The notes beneath the pieces are model-generated. The model searched no databases. It was given only the letters and a program-made list of their open reading frames with translations, and was not told where the DNA came from. From NCBI RefSeq assembly GCF_905147045.1, contig NC_065903.1:5580001-5644000 (forward strand): a DNA stretch of 64,000 nucleotides, written 5' to 3'. This document shows, piece after piece, positions 10,233-22,458 of this stretch. A program made the translations under genes and the position numbers. This stretch comes from Nymphalis io. Taxonomy: Eukaryota > Arthropoda > Insecta > Lepidoptera > Nymphalidae. Position 1 is the stretch's first letter. Each line of letters begins with the position of its first letter.

Positions 10233-13200
10233 ATGATTTGGCATATAACAGACAATGGTAAGTATTTGTTTTTAATTACGATATTAATATTACATATTAC
10301 TGAAATAATCAGATTAAAAAAAAATCAGTTTATTGTTTGGTAATAATTTAATGAACCTTCACTTGGAAATGTTAATCAGGTCAGTAAACTTAACTTTTCT
10401 TGACAAAAGCTTAAATTGTTTAAAGTGATTATTTAAAAAGTAACTACAGCGTTCCATTTTTAAATACATTATTAAAGTGTGTATGTGTGTATGTGAAACG
10501 AACGGTCGGTTCCGTATAATATTAGGTTATGTTGAAAAATTGTGTATACTTTTACTTGGTGGTTGAGCTTCGTGCTAGCCCGCCTGGGTAGGTACCACCC
10601 ATTTATCACATATTCTACCACCAAACATCAAAACTTACTTTTGTTATGTTCCGTACTGTACTGTACTCGTACGAGTGCGAGTTTTGTTCCGGTTGGAAGG
10701 GTATCACCTCTTAATTCTCTCGGTTGGTGGATGGTGATGTAAGGAATGGTTAATATTTCTTATTTACCATCACTACTTACTATCCGACTGATCTATATTA
10801 AATAAAAAAAAAACTATACTTACTACTTGGTACTGGAATATTATTAAAGAGGTTTTATAAACATGTCAATTCATTCAATAATGACATAACGCGACAGCAT
10901 TTTCGTAAAAACCGTGTTTCCGAATAAACATTGGTCACGCGGATATTGAAATATAACCGGAATATGCTAAAAATCTAAGAACACAATTAAAAATATAACA
11001 CCACAATATTATATATTCAATTTTCTAAAAATTGCTACCACGACAGTGTCCTCTCCCATAATGACAGTTAATGGCCAGATGTAATTTTATTACAAGTTAT
11101 ATCTAACCGACCGATACAGACAATCAATAAAGAGCTAACACTTCTGTATTTAAATATTAAGACTCAACAATTCCCCATTGATGGGCAAATGCTTTCTATC
11201 TATTTGTCCATTGATATGTATATATAATAATAATAGTAATAACCCCCCAGGGGACCAACTTGCCGCGGTGGGGGGCTTATGAGATGTCATGAAAAGTCTC
11301 TTGGACTTGACTTTACCCTGTTAAATAAGTAGAACAGGAGATACACAAAATTTAATAACCACTTAGAACCTTGGCTACGTACTTCTCAACTAACGGTCCC
11401 AAACCCAAATGGAGATGAATAAAAGAATCTACAATTTACGGCCACTTCCCGGGGTAGGCCGGGGCGCATCTGGAGCCGATACTGGATGCTACAGCATGCG
11501 TACCATCGGTGGCGAGGAACTGAGCAGGCGGGCACTCACCAGTAAAAGTGTTACAGCCGGTCGTTGTGAGCTGAACAGGCGGACTCACAGCCGCTCCCAC
11601 GATGTGACCCTAGCAGAAGATAAAAATGACTCCGATTTGCTTAATGAAATAATTCCATCGACATCGTTACCATTCAATTCATATTAATCACCCATTTCAT
11701 CTCCACTCTCATGCCATATTTCATCAAACACCATTTCACCTTCATCACAGGATGTTGTGCAGGAGGCATTTGCCATTGAACCTGCACAGACACAAGCCAT
11801 GCGCGCAAAAGATGGTCGAAAGAGATAATGAATTCATCTGGCACACGTACCTCATTGCCACAAAATTATCTACAAGCAAAATATACCTTGATCATTTACA
11901 CTATGAATTTTCAAGGAAATTCCCACCCAAGATGCAGGCATCCAGACAGAGATTAGGCGACCAATGCCGAGCTATTGTAAGAAATAAATTACTCTCCCAA
12001 GAAACATTAGACCTAATAAAAAAAGAAGATATTGTTTATCTACAACAAACCAACAACCAGGACACAGTACAAAACATACAAACTTATTCAAACATACAGA
12101 CACACAAACACTGTCATCAAGGGGTACGGCAGAGAAGAAGATGGACTACTGAGTACAACGATACCATTATTAGAAACTACTATAAAATTACAGAGCTAGA
12201 AGAAAAAAAGCTTACCGTCAACCCCTTTGTCAAGCAGTAATTGCAGAACACCCAGAATTGTCAGAAGTAAGTGAACAGAGAATATCAGACCAGCTAAGAG
12301 TCAGCCTTAATAATAAAATGATTAGTGATGAAAAACTTATAGAAATCCGTGAAGGTATATCGAACGATCTTTGTTTGCGCCGTAACCATTTAGAACATAC
12401 TTCACAACACGCAATGTTATTACAAAATACAACACCCGTACAAGCACCTAACAACGACGAAGAAAATAACAATCACACATATCTATTCACCCCATCAACA
12501 CAAACACAAACTCTATTAGACATTGCTGGAAATAATGAACTGAACCAAACTGCTTACTATCCTGCCCTGGAAAAAATTTAGGAACAATACTACATTACAG
12601 TACAAAAATTTCAAATCACCAACCAAGTTGCCCGTCCCCACATACCAAAACAAAAAACCTCAAGAAAATTAGCTCAAATTGTTAAAATCATTAATACCGA
12701 TATAATGCCGCAACAAATTTTAGCAGAACAAGATTTTCAGACCACTCATGATATAATCTATTGTGCAGCATACACAGCAGCTGTTTGCAATGGAACTAAG
12801 ATTAAGGATACCACTCTTCAACTTAACAACCAACAGAAAAAAGAACCTGCATGGCAGAAAAGGTTACAGAAAAAGATACAAAATCTTAGAAGACATTGGA
12901 AGACTTACAGAATATAACAATGGCAATAGGAGCAATAGGCTTATCTTATTAGTGAAAAAGATAAAAAATAAACATCGGATACACTCACAGCATGAAGAGC
13001 CTAACACAAACAACGAACATTTCCTTGACACGCTCAAACAAAAACTAAATGCCGCATCTAGTAGGCTGAAAAGATATTTAAATTGCACTCTTAGAAAGTC
13101 AAAGCCTTTTCATCTGCCTCACAAAACAACAAACGCACAGATAATCAAGATTTACCATCACGTGTTGGTAGGTAACACAATACATAATTTCTGATCTAGC

Positions 13201-16093
13201 GTATGGGCAGATCCAGTAAATCACAATAAAGACGCTGCGTGGCTAGACCCGGAAGAAATTGATTCAATCAAACCTATGAATTTCAATTATATACCTTTTG
13301 ACATATTCGTGCGGGTAATAAGACTAACTGGAAAGCACCTGGAAGTGACTGTATACGCAATTATTGGTACAAAAAATTTACATCAGTCCATACATTACAG
13401 TCCACAACCACAGCAACGACTTTATTCAAACACCTACAAATTGCCACACTTCGTCACACAGGGCCTCACGTATATGATACCGAAAGAGACTGACTATCAA
13501 AATCCAGCTAAATATCGTCCAATTACCTGCTGAAATCCTACACGAACACATTGCAACTAACAATATTCTTGCCGAAGAACAAAAAAGGATGCCGAAAAAG
13601 TAGACCAGGTTGCAAGGAACAGCTTGTAATAGACACAATAGCCATGAAACACGCTACGTCTAGGAAAAAAATATTAATACCATGTATATAGATTATAGAA
13701 AAGCTTTTGACTCCGTACCACATAGTTGGCTTCTTTACGTACTACAATACTATAAAGTTCACCCACAGCTTATTTACTTTCTTGAAAGCTCTATGCAAAA
13801 CTGGAAAACAAAGCTTTAAATCGCAGTACAGGTTAAAACCGAAACGGCTGAAATCCCAATACGCCGAGGTAGCTTTCAAGGAGACGCCCTTAGCCCACTG
13901 TGGTTTTTTCTTGCGCCTAACCCTCTCTACCATATGCTGAACAAATCAAATCACGGTTACTCTATCACCACATTAAAATCAGAAACTACTCTTACACACC
14001 TCATGTATATGGATGACATCAAATTATACAGTAGCACAATAGCATCATTACATCATCTTACAGATATCACCCAAACTTTCTCAAGCGACATTCACATGGA
14101 GTTTGGGATTGACAAGACATTTTCGGTCAAAAATGGAAAATCACCCCAAATAGCTACATCTTAGAATCAGGAGAGATTATTGAACCTCTAGAACCGTGCA
14201 CTACCTACAAATACTTAGGTTTTGAACAAGCTAGGAAGATTAATCAAAAAGGAACAAAAGATAGTCTTAAAACTAAATACAGACATCGTTTAAATATTCT
14301 ATTCCAGTCTCAACTCAACTCCCGCAATTTGTTTAAAGCAATAAATAGTTACGCAATTTCGGTACTTACTTATTCTTTCGGCATAATTAAATGGTCTCAA
14401 TGTAAAGTCCTCAACCTTTAACATATCATTAACACTTCTCTAACTGCCCACCGAAAACATCACCCTAGATCTTGCGTACAGAGAATGACCCTTCCCAGAG
14501 GTGAAGGTGGACGAGGCTTAATAGATGTAGTCAATCTACACAACAAACAAATAATATCTCTTGGACACTATTTTCATCAACGTTCGGAACACTCTCCATT
14601 GCATAAAACAGTAACACTCACAGACAAACACTTCAGTTTAGAGGGGCTAAACTTTAAAGATCAACACCTACAAAGAAATGAACGTATTACCGACATTAAT
14701 GAAAAAACTACCTCATGGCAACAGAAATCTCTTCATGGAAGACATCGCCATGTTTTACAGCAATCATATGGTGACAAAGCAGCGTCAAACGCTTGGCTGA
14801 GCCTTTATGTTGGCAATTCAGGACCAGGTCATCGACACCCGGAACTAACAGAAACACATAATACGCACACTTTATATCCAGATACATGCCGGCACTGTCA
14901 TTCTAATCGTGAAACCATTCAACACATAACTTTCGCCTGTAGAGCCCTTCCGCAAACTGACTATAAACATCAACACGACCAAGTGAGCGCCATCATACAT
15001 CAACATCTCGCACATAAACATAATTTTATAGAAAAGAAAAATAATGTAAGTTCAAAATCGGGCAAGCACCACTGAATATTCAAGTGATTAATTTGCAGTT
15101 GTAGTAATTCCTCTCTAGCTCAGCGGTGAAAGAAAACATCGTGAGACAACCTGCATGAGTAATAAACACAATGTTTCTAAGAAGAAAATAGCGTGGCAGA
15201 CGGTATAATGGGAATATTCTTTCTAGTTCAGATTAATGCAAAATTATGTACATATATTGAAATTTGTTAAAGAATAACTCAGTCTGTTTAACTCTGATGA
15301 TATCATAACTAGATAGTATTATAAAAATAAAGTGCTTGTGTACAAAATAATTAACGAAGTATTATCGTAATTTTATTCCTAACACAATTTTTTTTTTCTT
15401 TACAGGATATAGAATAGAATCCCTGACACCAGCTACCTTTCCCGGTGCATTAAAGGTCAGTGTATATAAAGGAGCATTACCTAACGGCTTTGATCAGTTG
15501 TTATTATGAATTGAAAATAAGACAAAGATCCGTCGCAGCTAATTGCATTTTCTATTTATCGTTACATCAAACTATATACATTATTATTTATACTGAAACG
15601 AAATCAAAGTATTATTTTCTGTAGAATCAATATTGCGAACAGTCGCAACCTTTGCAATTAATTTGATTCTATGATTATTCTAAAGAGCCTTTTTAAGCTT
15701 AATTGAATAAATAATATTTAGATTTTGACTTTATGCAAGTCCATTTACGAAATTAATACCAACCAAAATATATAAAATCCGCAATTACGTTCTTAACAAA
15801 TTCATTCCAAGCACCAAAAAAATAATAAAAAAATATAAAAATGCAAATAATAAAAAAATAATGCTTTAACGTATGGTTTATGTATAAAGATTAATTTAAT
15901 TGTGACAACCCGTTGCCAGCGTGTTGCAGTAACGTCTTTAAAATTATCTTTGTCGTGGAAAATGATAAAGCAGTTACATTAAGCTGATCTCGTAATCTGT
16001 GTCCTTACTTAATTAGCACGTGGCATAATGTATAAGATTTACGTCCACAAAGACGTGATAGGATTATTATTATTTAACTATTATTATGTAACC

Positions 16094-16130
<37 letters not shown>

Positions 16131-19100
16131 CCATTGGCTAAATCAATAAGCTCTTTAGAAATTGTAGTACTAATAGTTTGTCGTCTTTATTCAGGTAATA
16201 AAGTTAGCATTATGTCAAGATGAAGCCGTATCAATTGGTTCAGAAGTCAATACGAATCCTAAAGCGGCCGAGGAACTACTTGAATTAGGCGCAGACGCAG
16301 CACTGGACGGCGTTTCGTTGGTTGCCGTGAATGTAAAGACAGAAGAAGTGGTAGCAGTTGCGTTTAACAAAATACAGGTAAATACACTTTGGTTTACTTC
16401 AATTTTATCTTTAAGAGGTATACGTCGTTGATCTTGCTCGTTTAAGCGTTCCCAATAAATATGCTTTGAGCAGACAACACAACCCCGTGCCTGTGTTCAC
16501 GGGGACAAGTGTCACAGGTATTTTCAGCACAACGTCTCATTGAGATTTGTGCGATCAATTACATAAAAAAAATATGGATAAAAAATATTATGAAAAATAT
16601 ATTAATAAAAATATTGTGACACTATCTGTCACTGTTCCGGAGCAAAAATGTAAAAATGACGAAAACACTCTCTAAGTTGTTCGTAATTTTTACGTTTTTA
16701 TTTCTATAAAATAGTCTCATTGTCCTACCAAAGATAAGAACGAACTATGGCAAAAAAATGATCACATTTGAAGAAGTGCAACTTTTTAACAAAATACCCT
16801 CAAATATAAGGAATTTAAACTCGCTTAACACATTTAAGACACGACTAGCCGCGTATCTTACAAAAGATCATTCGCTTCTAAGCAAGTAGGTACAATGTGT
16901 TAAAAGAGTACGAATTAATAAAATGTCGACTAAATGTAACAACGAACGACGAATGTAACATAAACGTTTTACATAAGAATAAAACGGTTATTATTTGCCG
17001 AAAGAAAACACAGCATCACATTATGAGGAAGCAATGTCGACTCACCTTTATTGTTGTTCTTAATCTCGTATGTCTTAAGCGGAATCCATAGATGTTCAAT
17101 GATGGTGGTTTAGAATTGTTGATGGCCTTCAATCCTTGTTACACCATAAAGTTAGAAGATATAGTACTATTTTGCCCACAAAATGTTGCCACTGCTGATT
17201 TATGAACCAACATTGTACCATATGCTAAACCTTCCTTAAAAAAAGTATCTGCAAGAAATTGTTTCAGTTACATTAAATTTAATATTTCAGTTACATTAAA
17301 TTGTAAATTACGAAAGACTTTTTATTTCATTTTGGTATAATTAATATGATTTGTATAACCAAAGAGTAGAAACAGTGATACAGAAATAAAGAACCACACA
17401 TTTGTAACAATTAGCTTTCAAGTAGATCAATTAAATCGTCTCTATCTACCTCTCGGTCACTACTTGAACTATCATCCTCAGACAAAGTCGGTTTGTAAGG
17501 TCGGAGGGTCTCTCCACGAACTACTACACTAAACTTCCTATAGCCCTTCATACCCTTTATACTTGAGATAGTGAGATAGACCTGAGTTTAGCAATAATCC
17601 GTTAAGTTTTTTAGTAACACCAGTCACGGCATCTCTAGCTACACCTCCTTTCCAAAGAACCAATTGACCCACGGTATACTTAATATACTGTTTATGTTTT
17701 TTGTCGAATTATTTTTTCATGGTGGTCATATTTTTGTCAATACGAAGCTTTGCAGTTTTCCTATTAGCCTGTAGTTCATTAAGTTGATCTTCAGAGGTTG
17801 TAGGGAATGACGGATAACGAGTTTTTGTGGCCAAACAATAGATTAAAAGGTGAGAAGCCAGTTGTTGCATTAGGTGTGTTATTGATTCCCCACACAACGT
17901 CATCCAGCTTGTTGTCCCATGAGCATTCGCTTTCTGACATGGAATTGAGGCCGTTCAAGCAGAGTACGGTTAACGCGTTCAACTTGTCCATTAGAACAAG
18001 GGTTAGCTATTGCGTTTAAAATAATGTTTAAATTGGGTTTCTTCGGCAAATTGCTTAAAATACCTACTCGTAAAAGTTTTCCCCCTATCTGTTATTGTTC
18101 TTACTGGATAACCAAACTGAATAAATATTTCTTTTAGAAATCGAATAGACTCAAGTAAACTACAATTTTTAGCAGGTCGGGCGAATACAAATTTGGTAAA
18201 AGCGTCTATCACTACCAGAACATAAGTATTCCCTTTACGGGTTTTAGCAAAAGGACCCAAATGGTCAGCGTACAACGTATGCACCCTCCAACCTACCATG
18301 ATTGCTTTGTTAAATGTACATTGCAAACAACTGTTTATATATTTTCTAATGAATCTCGTCATTCCTTCAAACCAGAACTGAGCCTTAATAGATCGTTCAC
18401 ATTTTTCGAACCCGATAAACCTCGATAATGTTAGTTGGTATCTTCTGGTCTGAACTTCGAAATTACTTCAGTATCACTGGGTGCAACGTGCCGTTTTTTA
18501 CGCACGTTTTCCCTACGCATGTCGGTAGAGAAAAAAAAAGTCTCTATTTTCATCTTCAGACGAAATTGAATCGCTATTTTTCCGTTTACGTTGCCCCAAG
18601 CCGTTTACATATGGTCCAGACATTTTTAACACGATCCGACGAGAGATGTTAATACTTGTGGGCTTTTTGAAATGAAAAACAGTCCATTTATTACACTTAA
18701 TTTATAATAGACAGCTTAACGTGGTGTCAGGAATTCTTAACACAAATATGTTCCTATGGCGCATCCTACCCACTTTATACAAAAATAATCGGAAGTCAGT
18801 TTATGAACTAATAAATTATGGTTTACAACGTAATTTAATAATATGATGATTAACGAAATTATTAATAATGAATTATAGACATAATAAGGTATAGGTATAT
18901 ATATATATGAAGTCGAGATGGCCCAGTGGTAAGAACGCGTGAATCTTAACCGATGAACGTGGGTTCAAATCCGGGCAAGCACCTCTGAATTTTCATGTGC
19001 TTAATTTCTGTTTATAATTCATCTCGTGCTTTTCGGTGAAGGAAAACATCGTGAGGAAACCTGCATGTGTCTAATTTCATCGAAATTCTGCCACATGTGT

Positions 19101-22100
19101 ATTCCACCAATCCGCATTGGAGCAGCGTGGTGGAATAAGCTCCAAACCTTCTCCTCAAATAGGGAGAGGAGGCCTTAGCCCAGCAGTGGGACATTTACAG
19201 GCTGTTACTTTACTTTTTAAGGTATAGGTAAATAAACCACCGAGATAAATATCATTGGGAGTAGTTATTATATGCCACAACAGTTGGGCGCATATGTGGT
19301 ACTTGTTAACAATCGCTTTTCTTTACTAGAAATACCTGGCAGAAGAAACCGGGAGTCAAAGAAACTGGTCTTTCTAATATACCAACTCTTTAACTCCTCG
19401 ATTTGTAAGGTAATTTGTACAGATGGTTTTGTAGGATAATTTTGTGCTACCACTGGTGTAGGGTATTCTAAGTAAGGTAAGGTTCTAGGTAAGGGAGGTC
19501 TTTGAACAAAGGGTATCCGAGACCCCGATATTACTTCCAGGATAAAAGGTGTTGTTCCGAGTTCCTCCCACCTTTTTCTGAAATCTCTTAATTGCTTTAA
19601 TTGCCCTCGGAACCCCTGCTTGGCTTCACCGTCTTGATTGATCAATGGTACGAAAGGAGAATTTTTTACCTCTACTTTACCTTTGCCTCTGGTGTTTTAC
19701 ATGAGTAAAACCTTACCTTGAAAATTAAAGTTCCTCCGAGGAGCCTCATATCTAGGTTTCTTTGGGACCGAGCTAGGAAATGAGCTTGGGGCTGGGAGCT
19801 GAAGGACCCTTTCTCTTAAATGCCGCTGTTGAAATTTTTTCTGTTAACACAACAGAATTGAACCATTGCTGCGAACCACCAAAATTCTGAATTAAAGTAT
19901 GTAATTTAACTTGATCAAATAAACACGTTTCTGAAGAAGGAATATTTCTAAGTGCAAGCTGTATGCATACTTGTTAGGTACCTCTTTAATTAGCCTCTCC
20001 CTTCTAGTTTCTATACACTCAGCCCGCTTAGCACATACAATTTGTAATATGTCCTCAGAATTTTAAAAAAATGATGTTCCTTTACCAACTGCAGAGGCAA
20101 TCTTCTCTAAAAGGGTTGATGCTTTTAATTCTTCCAGGGATTTAAAAGCCCAGTCAACTACTGACTGTAAACCACTACGAAGTAAATCATTACTCTCAAA
20201 TATTGCATTTGATAAGGCAGCCATAACATTCTCAGTGCCTATTAAATAATCCTTCGTTTTACTGAGGTGGCTACTGACACAATTCATCATTTATTACTAA
20301 GCTAGTAAAGCCAGGTGTGGCAGCAAAAGATTGTAATGACTTAGAGTATCTAACATTACGCCAGGTTGGTAAGCCAAAATTTTGTAGTAGCTTTATTTTG
20401 TCAACTCTATCCGGAAGAGCTGGTTTTATTAACTTCGTTGCATCAATAACAATAGCAATCTGGCCTAAATTAAGAAATGTGTCCGTAGTCTGAGGAAGAA
20501 TTAAAATGACTCATTTGAACACTGATTATTTGACACTTGTGATTGGTTTGAGATGATTATGAGAGCCGCCGAGACTCTGCATATAGATGTTAGATAAAAA
20601 TCCTACCTGATTGATAAGAGCTTCCAAGCGAGGGTCGTCTTCGAAATCTCTTCTTTTAAAAGAAGACCTTTTACTCTCCGTCAGAGAAGAACTTGCAGAC
20701 GAATCCGAGTCCGACCCGTCTTCATTAGTAATCACTACGTTCGGCTCGTTTTCGTTCATTTTATAACTTATTAAAAATTTAAGACCGTACACAACTTGGC
20801 GGCGAGTAACACACGCAATAACTTTGACAGGCCAATTTCCGCCTTGCGGTGACAGACCATAGATATTTCAAATAAGATAGAGGACGAACATCTATGGATT
20901 CTATTTAAGACATACGAGGGTAAGTACAACAATAAAGGTGAGTCGACACTGCTTCTTCATAATGTGACGCAGTGTTTTACAAGGCACATAATAACTAATT
21001 TTAAGTTTATCATTGTTCTCATATAAGTGACGTTAGTCTATATGGGAATAAATATTCTTTAAACTTAAAAAAAAACCTTAAGTAATAATCGGTAAATAAA
21101 AAAAATGAAGCAAAAGCAGCAAGCGAAAGAAAAATTAATGAGAAATAATCTTTTAATGCAACCCAAATAATCCCTTTTTCCGTGAATAACAAATACAATA
21201 AACGCCTTAACAATAATAAACTACAGATTGTAAGGACTTCGTTAAAAATTGTAACGGATGTACTTTCAATGTTTTTTAGAACGTGCGCTATCAAAATAAT
21301 TGCTTTAACTTATTTTTATTTAAAAATAATACAGAACTTTATCGAGTAAACGACAAAAATGTAAAAATGTTTTTAACAGGTTAAAACGTCGGATGCATCA
21401 GAAAAGTCATTTTTTGAAATATTTGCCGACGAGCGCTGTACACAGGCTTCATCGCGATCGCTTATAAAATTTATGGCCGACGTTGACGGGAGGTGCAATT
21501 TATTTGAAAAGTGAGTATATTAATTTTTTTGTCACTATAATAAATTTCCAAAAAACTAACAACACAACACGCGGTAATTGAAGACACATAAAACTATTTT
21601 TTTTAATTTTTTTATATATAGAATAGGAAGGCGGACGAGCATATGGGACACCTGATGGTAAGTGGTCACCAACGCCCTTAGACATTGGCATTGTAAGAAA
21701 TGTTGACCATCGCTTACATTGCCAATGCGCCACCAACCTTGGGAACTAAGATGTTATGTCCCTTGTGCCTGTAATTACACTGGCTCACTCACCCTTCAAA
21801 CCGGAACACAACAATACCAAGTACTGCTATTTTGCGGTAGAATATCTGATGAGCGGCTTGTACCTGGGTCCAGACGAGCTTGCACAAAGCTCTACCACCA
21901 GTAAATGACCGTTGTATAGATTTAACAATTACGCAACTTAATTCTCACTAAATCTTTTAACTAAAAGTATATAATTGTGAAAAACTATTAAAAATACAAT
22001 AATTTTATTACATAATTATTTATATTAAAGCCTTAAATTGATGTTGAAATAATATTAATTAGCAATTTACTAATTCCAGGTACAAAGTCGATTGCAGTTT

Positions 22101-22458
22101 TGAAATCATGTTTTTAGCAACATTTCGGGAACACAGAAGACAAAACCTGGGTACACAACTCTGCAAATGTTCAATAGATTTAGCGAGGAAAATAAAAGAT
22201 GGCGCCATTACACCTATTAACGTTCATGATCTCGGTCCGGAATATTCTCATTTAAAAATGCGTAAACCAATAGACACATACCCAAAAATTTGTCAAGCAA
22301 TATTGACAGTCGAAGCGTCCCGGAAAATTGGTAGAACTCTAAATTTTACAGTTCACTTGACAGTATCTCTGTCGGAATTCGTGTTTAATGGAAAAACTTA
22401 TACAGAGCGGATTGGAGATGAAGCTGCATTTTGTGAAGTTGCGGCATTATATTTGTAA
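10233..22458 (+). CDS. GNAT-family N-acetyltransferase, arylalkylamine N-acetyltransferase-like, copy 1 (five coding exons)
   Basis: Seen: coding exons 10233-10257, 15406-15455, 16195-16377, 21380-21510 and 22080-22458 join in phase with gt-ag introns to an uninterrupted 255-residue protein. It starts at an ATG 73 bases after an initiator-like TCAGTT and ends at TAA. The last exon holds the acetyl-CoA region: FREHRRQNLGTQL fits motif A of GNAT enzymes (R-x-x-G-x-G type), though the first glycine is Asn. The C-terminal NFTVHL strand and EFVFNGK loop also fit. Known: this fold moves acetyl from acetyl-CoA to an amine; insect relatives acetylate dopamine, octopamine or serotonin in the cytosol. 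Inference: a soluble amine acetyltransferase of unknown substrate, since no signal peptide or membrane segment is seen. About 16 residues differ from copy 2; here LALCQDEAV replaces EAFCQDEAI and ELGAD replaces ELCAD. Introns 1 and 3 are swollen by transposons. Alternative: a GNAT of another substrate class. Confidence 0.8.
10553..10812 (+). repeat. Diverged A-tailed interspersed repeat in intron 1 of GNAT copy 1
   Basis: Has CTTGGTGGTTGAGC, GGTAGGTACCACCCA, TTCTACC and an A tail. The orthologous copy sits at 35,236 in intron 1 of copy 2, so this insertion predates the duplication. Confidence 0.6.
11235..15055 (+). mobile_element. R2-superfamily (restriction-like endonuclease type) LINE, decayed
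   Basis: Protein pieces run along the plus strand. First is a basic N-terminal frame (11409-11687), then helical segments to about 13,190. A reverse transcriptase follows with DYRKAFDSVPH near 13,690, a QGDALSPLW stretch near 13,880 and the catalytic YMDD at 14006-14017. A C-terminal frame (14485-15075) has C-x2-C-x7-H-x4-C at about 14,887-14,940. That last motif is the CCHC box that precedes the restriction-like endonuclease in R2, R4/Dong and NeSL elements; the nuclease itself is missing. Many stops and frameshifts. The 3' end joins directly into a SINE body. Lies in intron 1 of GNAT copy 1 and is absent from copy 2. Confidence 0.75.
15056..15180 (+). repeat. Headless SINE body in intron 1 of GNAT copy 1
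   Basis: GGGCAAGCACCACTGAATATT, GAAAGAAAACATCGTGAG and CCTGCATGAGT words match the SINE at 36,856-37,030 in copy 2, which still has its tRNA head. Here the head has been replaced by LINE sequence. Confidence 0.65.
16097..16127. repeat. (TA)n microsatellite in intron 2 of GNAT copy 1
   Basis: About 15 TA repeats. Copy 2 has non-orthologous AT-rich expansion at the same place (37,960-38,230). Confidence 0.9.
17006..17096 (+). repeat. Left inverted terminal repeat of the DIRS-like element
   Basis: Words CATCACATTATGA, TGTCGACTCACCTTTATTG and CTCGTATGTCTTAA recur as reverse complement at 20888-20976. Confidence 0.8.
17405..18660 (-). mobile_element. Ty3/gypsy-type LTR retroelement remnant: gag start joined to integrase
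   Basis: On the minus strand a gag-like N-terminus starts near 18,640 (MSGPYVNGLG). It passes at about 18,430 into an integrase: the zinc region with CLQC near 18,320, then the catalytic core with YADHLG and TDRGKTF (18003-18362). A later stretch has GINNTPNATTGFSP (17791-17991), and a C-terminal VGQLVLWKGG region and acidic tail end near 17,410. Protease, reverse transcriptase and RNase H are missing, so most of pol is deleted. LTRs were not delimited. It lies within the DIRS-like element. Confidence 0.7.
18909..19215 (+). mobile_element. tRNA-derived SINE (Metulj-like), near full length
   Basis: The head carries an A box (GATGGCCCAGTGG) and a B box (GGTTCAAATCC) of the RNA polymerase III type. 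The body has CATCGTGAGGAAACCTGCATG and GGAGCAGCGTGGTGGAATAAG, and the 3' end has CAGCAGTGGGACATTTACAG. Best plus-strand copy in the window. Inserted in the transposon cluster of GNAT intron 3. Confidence 0.85.
20888..20976 (-). repeat. Right inverted terminal repeat of the DIRS-like element
   Basis: Reverse complement partner of 17006-17096. Just outside it, sequence orthologous to copy 2 resumes at TAACTAATTTTAAG. Confidence 0.8.
21597..21903 (-). mobile_element. A-tailed interspersed repeat inserted in intron 4 of GNAT copy 1
   Basis: The poly-T start marks the A tail of a minus-strand insertion. It ends at CTACCACCAGTA. Copy 2 has the uninterrupted site at about 39,574, so the insertion followed the duplication or was lost in copy 2. 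Confidence 0.8.

Larger units (their letters stand above)
17006..20976 (-). mobile_element. DIRS-like tyrosine-recombinase retrotransposon with inverted termini, interrupted
   Basis: Seen: the ends are inverted repeats, 17006-17096 against 20888-20976, about 88% alike by eye. On the minus strand come a gag-like acidic, Ser-rich frame (20526-20792), a second gag-like frame (20063-20290) and a Pro-rich tail near 19,780. The start of a reverse transcriptase (19268-19645) shows a W-x2-L then PFILEVISGSRIPF. Near 17,100-17,262 a tyrosine-recombinase-like stretch (FKEGLAYGTM then GLKAINNSKPP) contains one TAA. Known: DIRS elements carry gag, RT/RNase H and a tyrosine recombinase between inverted termini. 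The RT core is lost where gypsy and SINE insertions sit. The block fills intron 3 of GNAT copy 1 and is absent from copy 2. Confidence 0.7.

Noticed and set aside
18909..18985. tRNA gene
   Set aside because: A and B boxes are present, but the sequence lacks a full cloverleaf and continues into a repeated SINE body.
21019..21294. 91-residue hydrophobic open frame, minus strand
   Set aside because: Lies in intron 3 of GNAT copy 1; the orthologous stretch of copy 2 (about 39,000-39,270) has indels that break it.
22108..22458. A 116-residue stand-alone gene starting at an internal Met
   Set aside because: It is only the last exon of GNAT copy 1; the frame continues upstream through a good acceptor at 22079 and matches copy 2 (39784-40134) in the same way.
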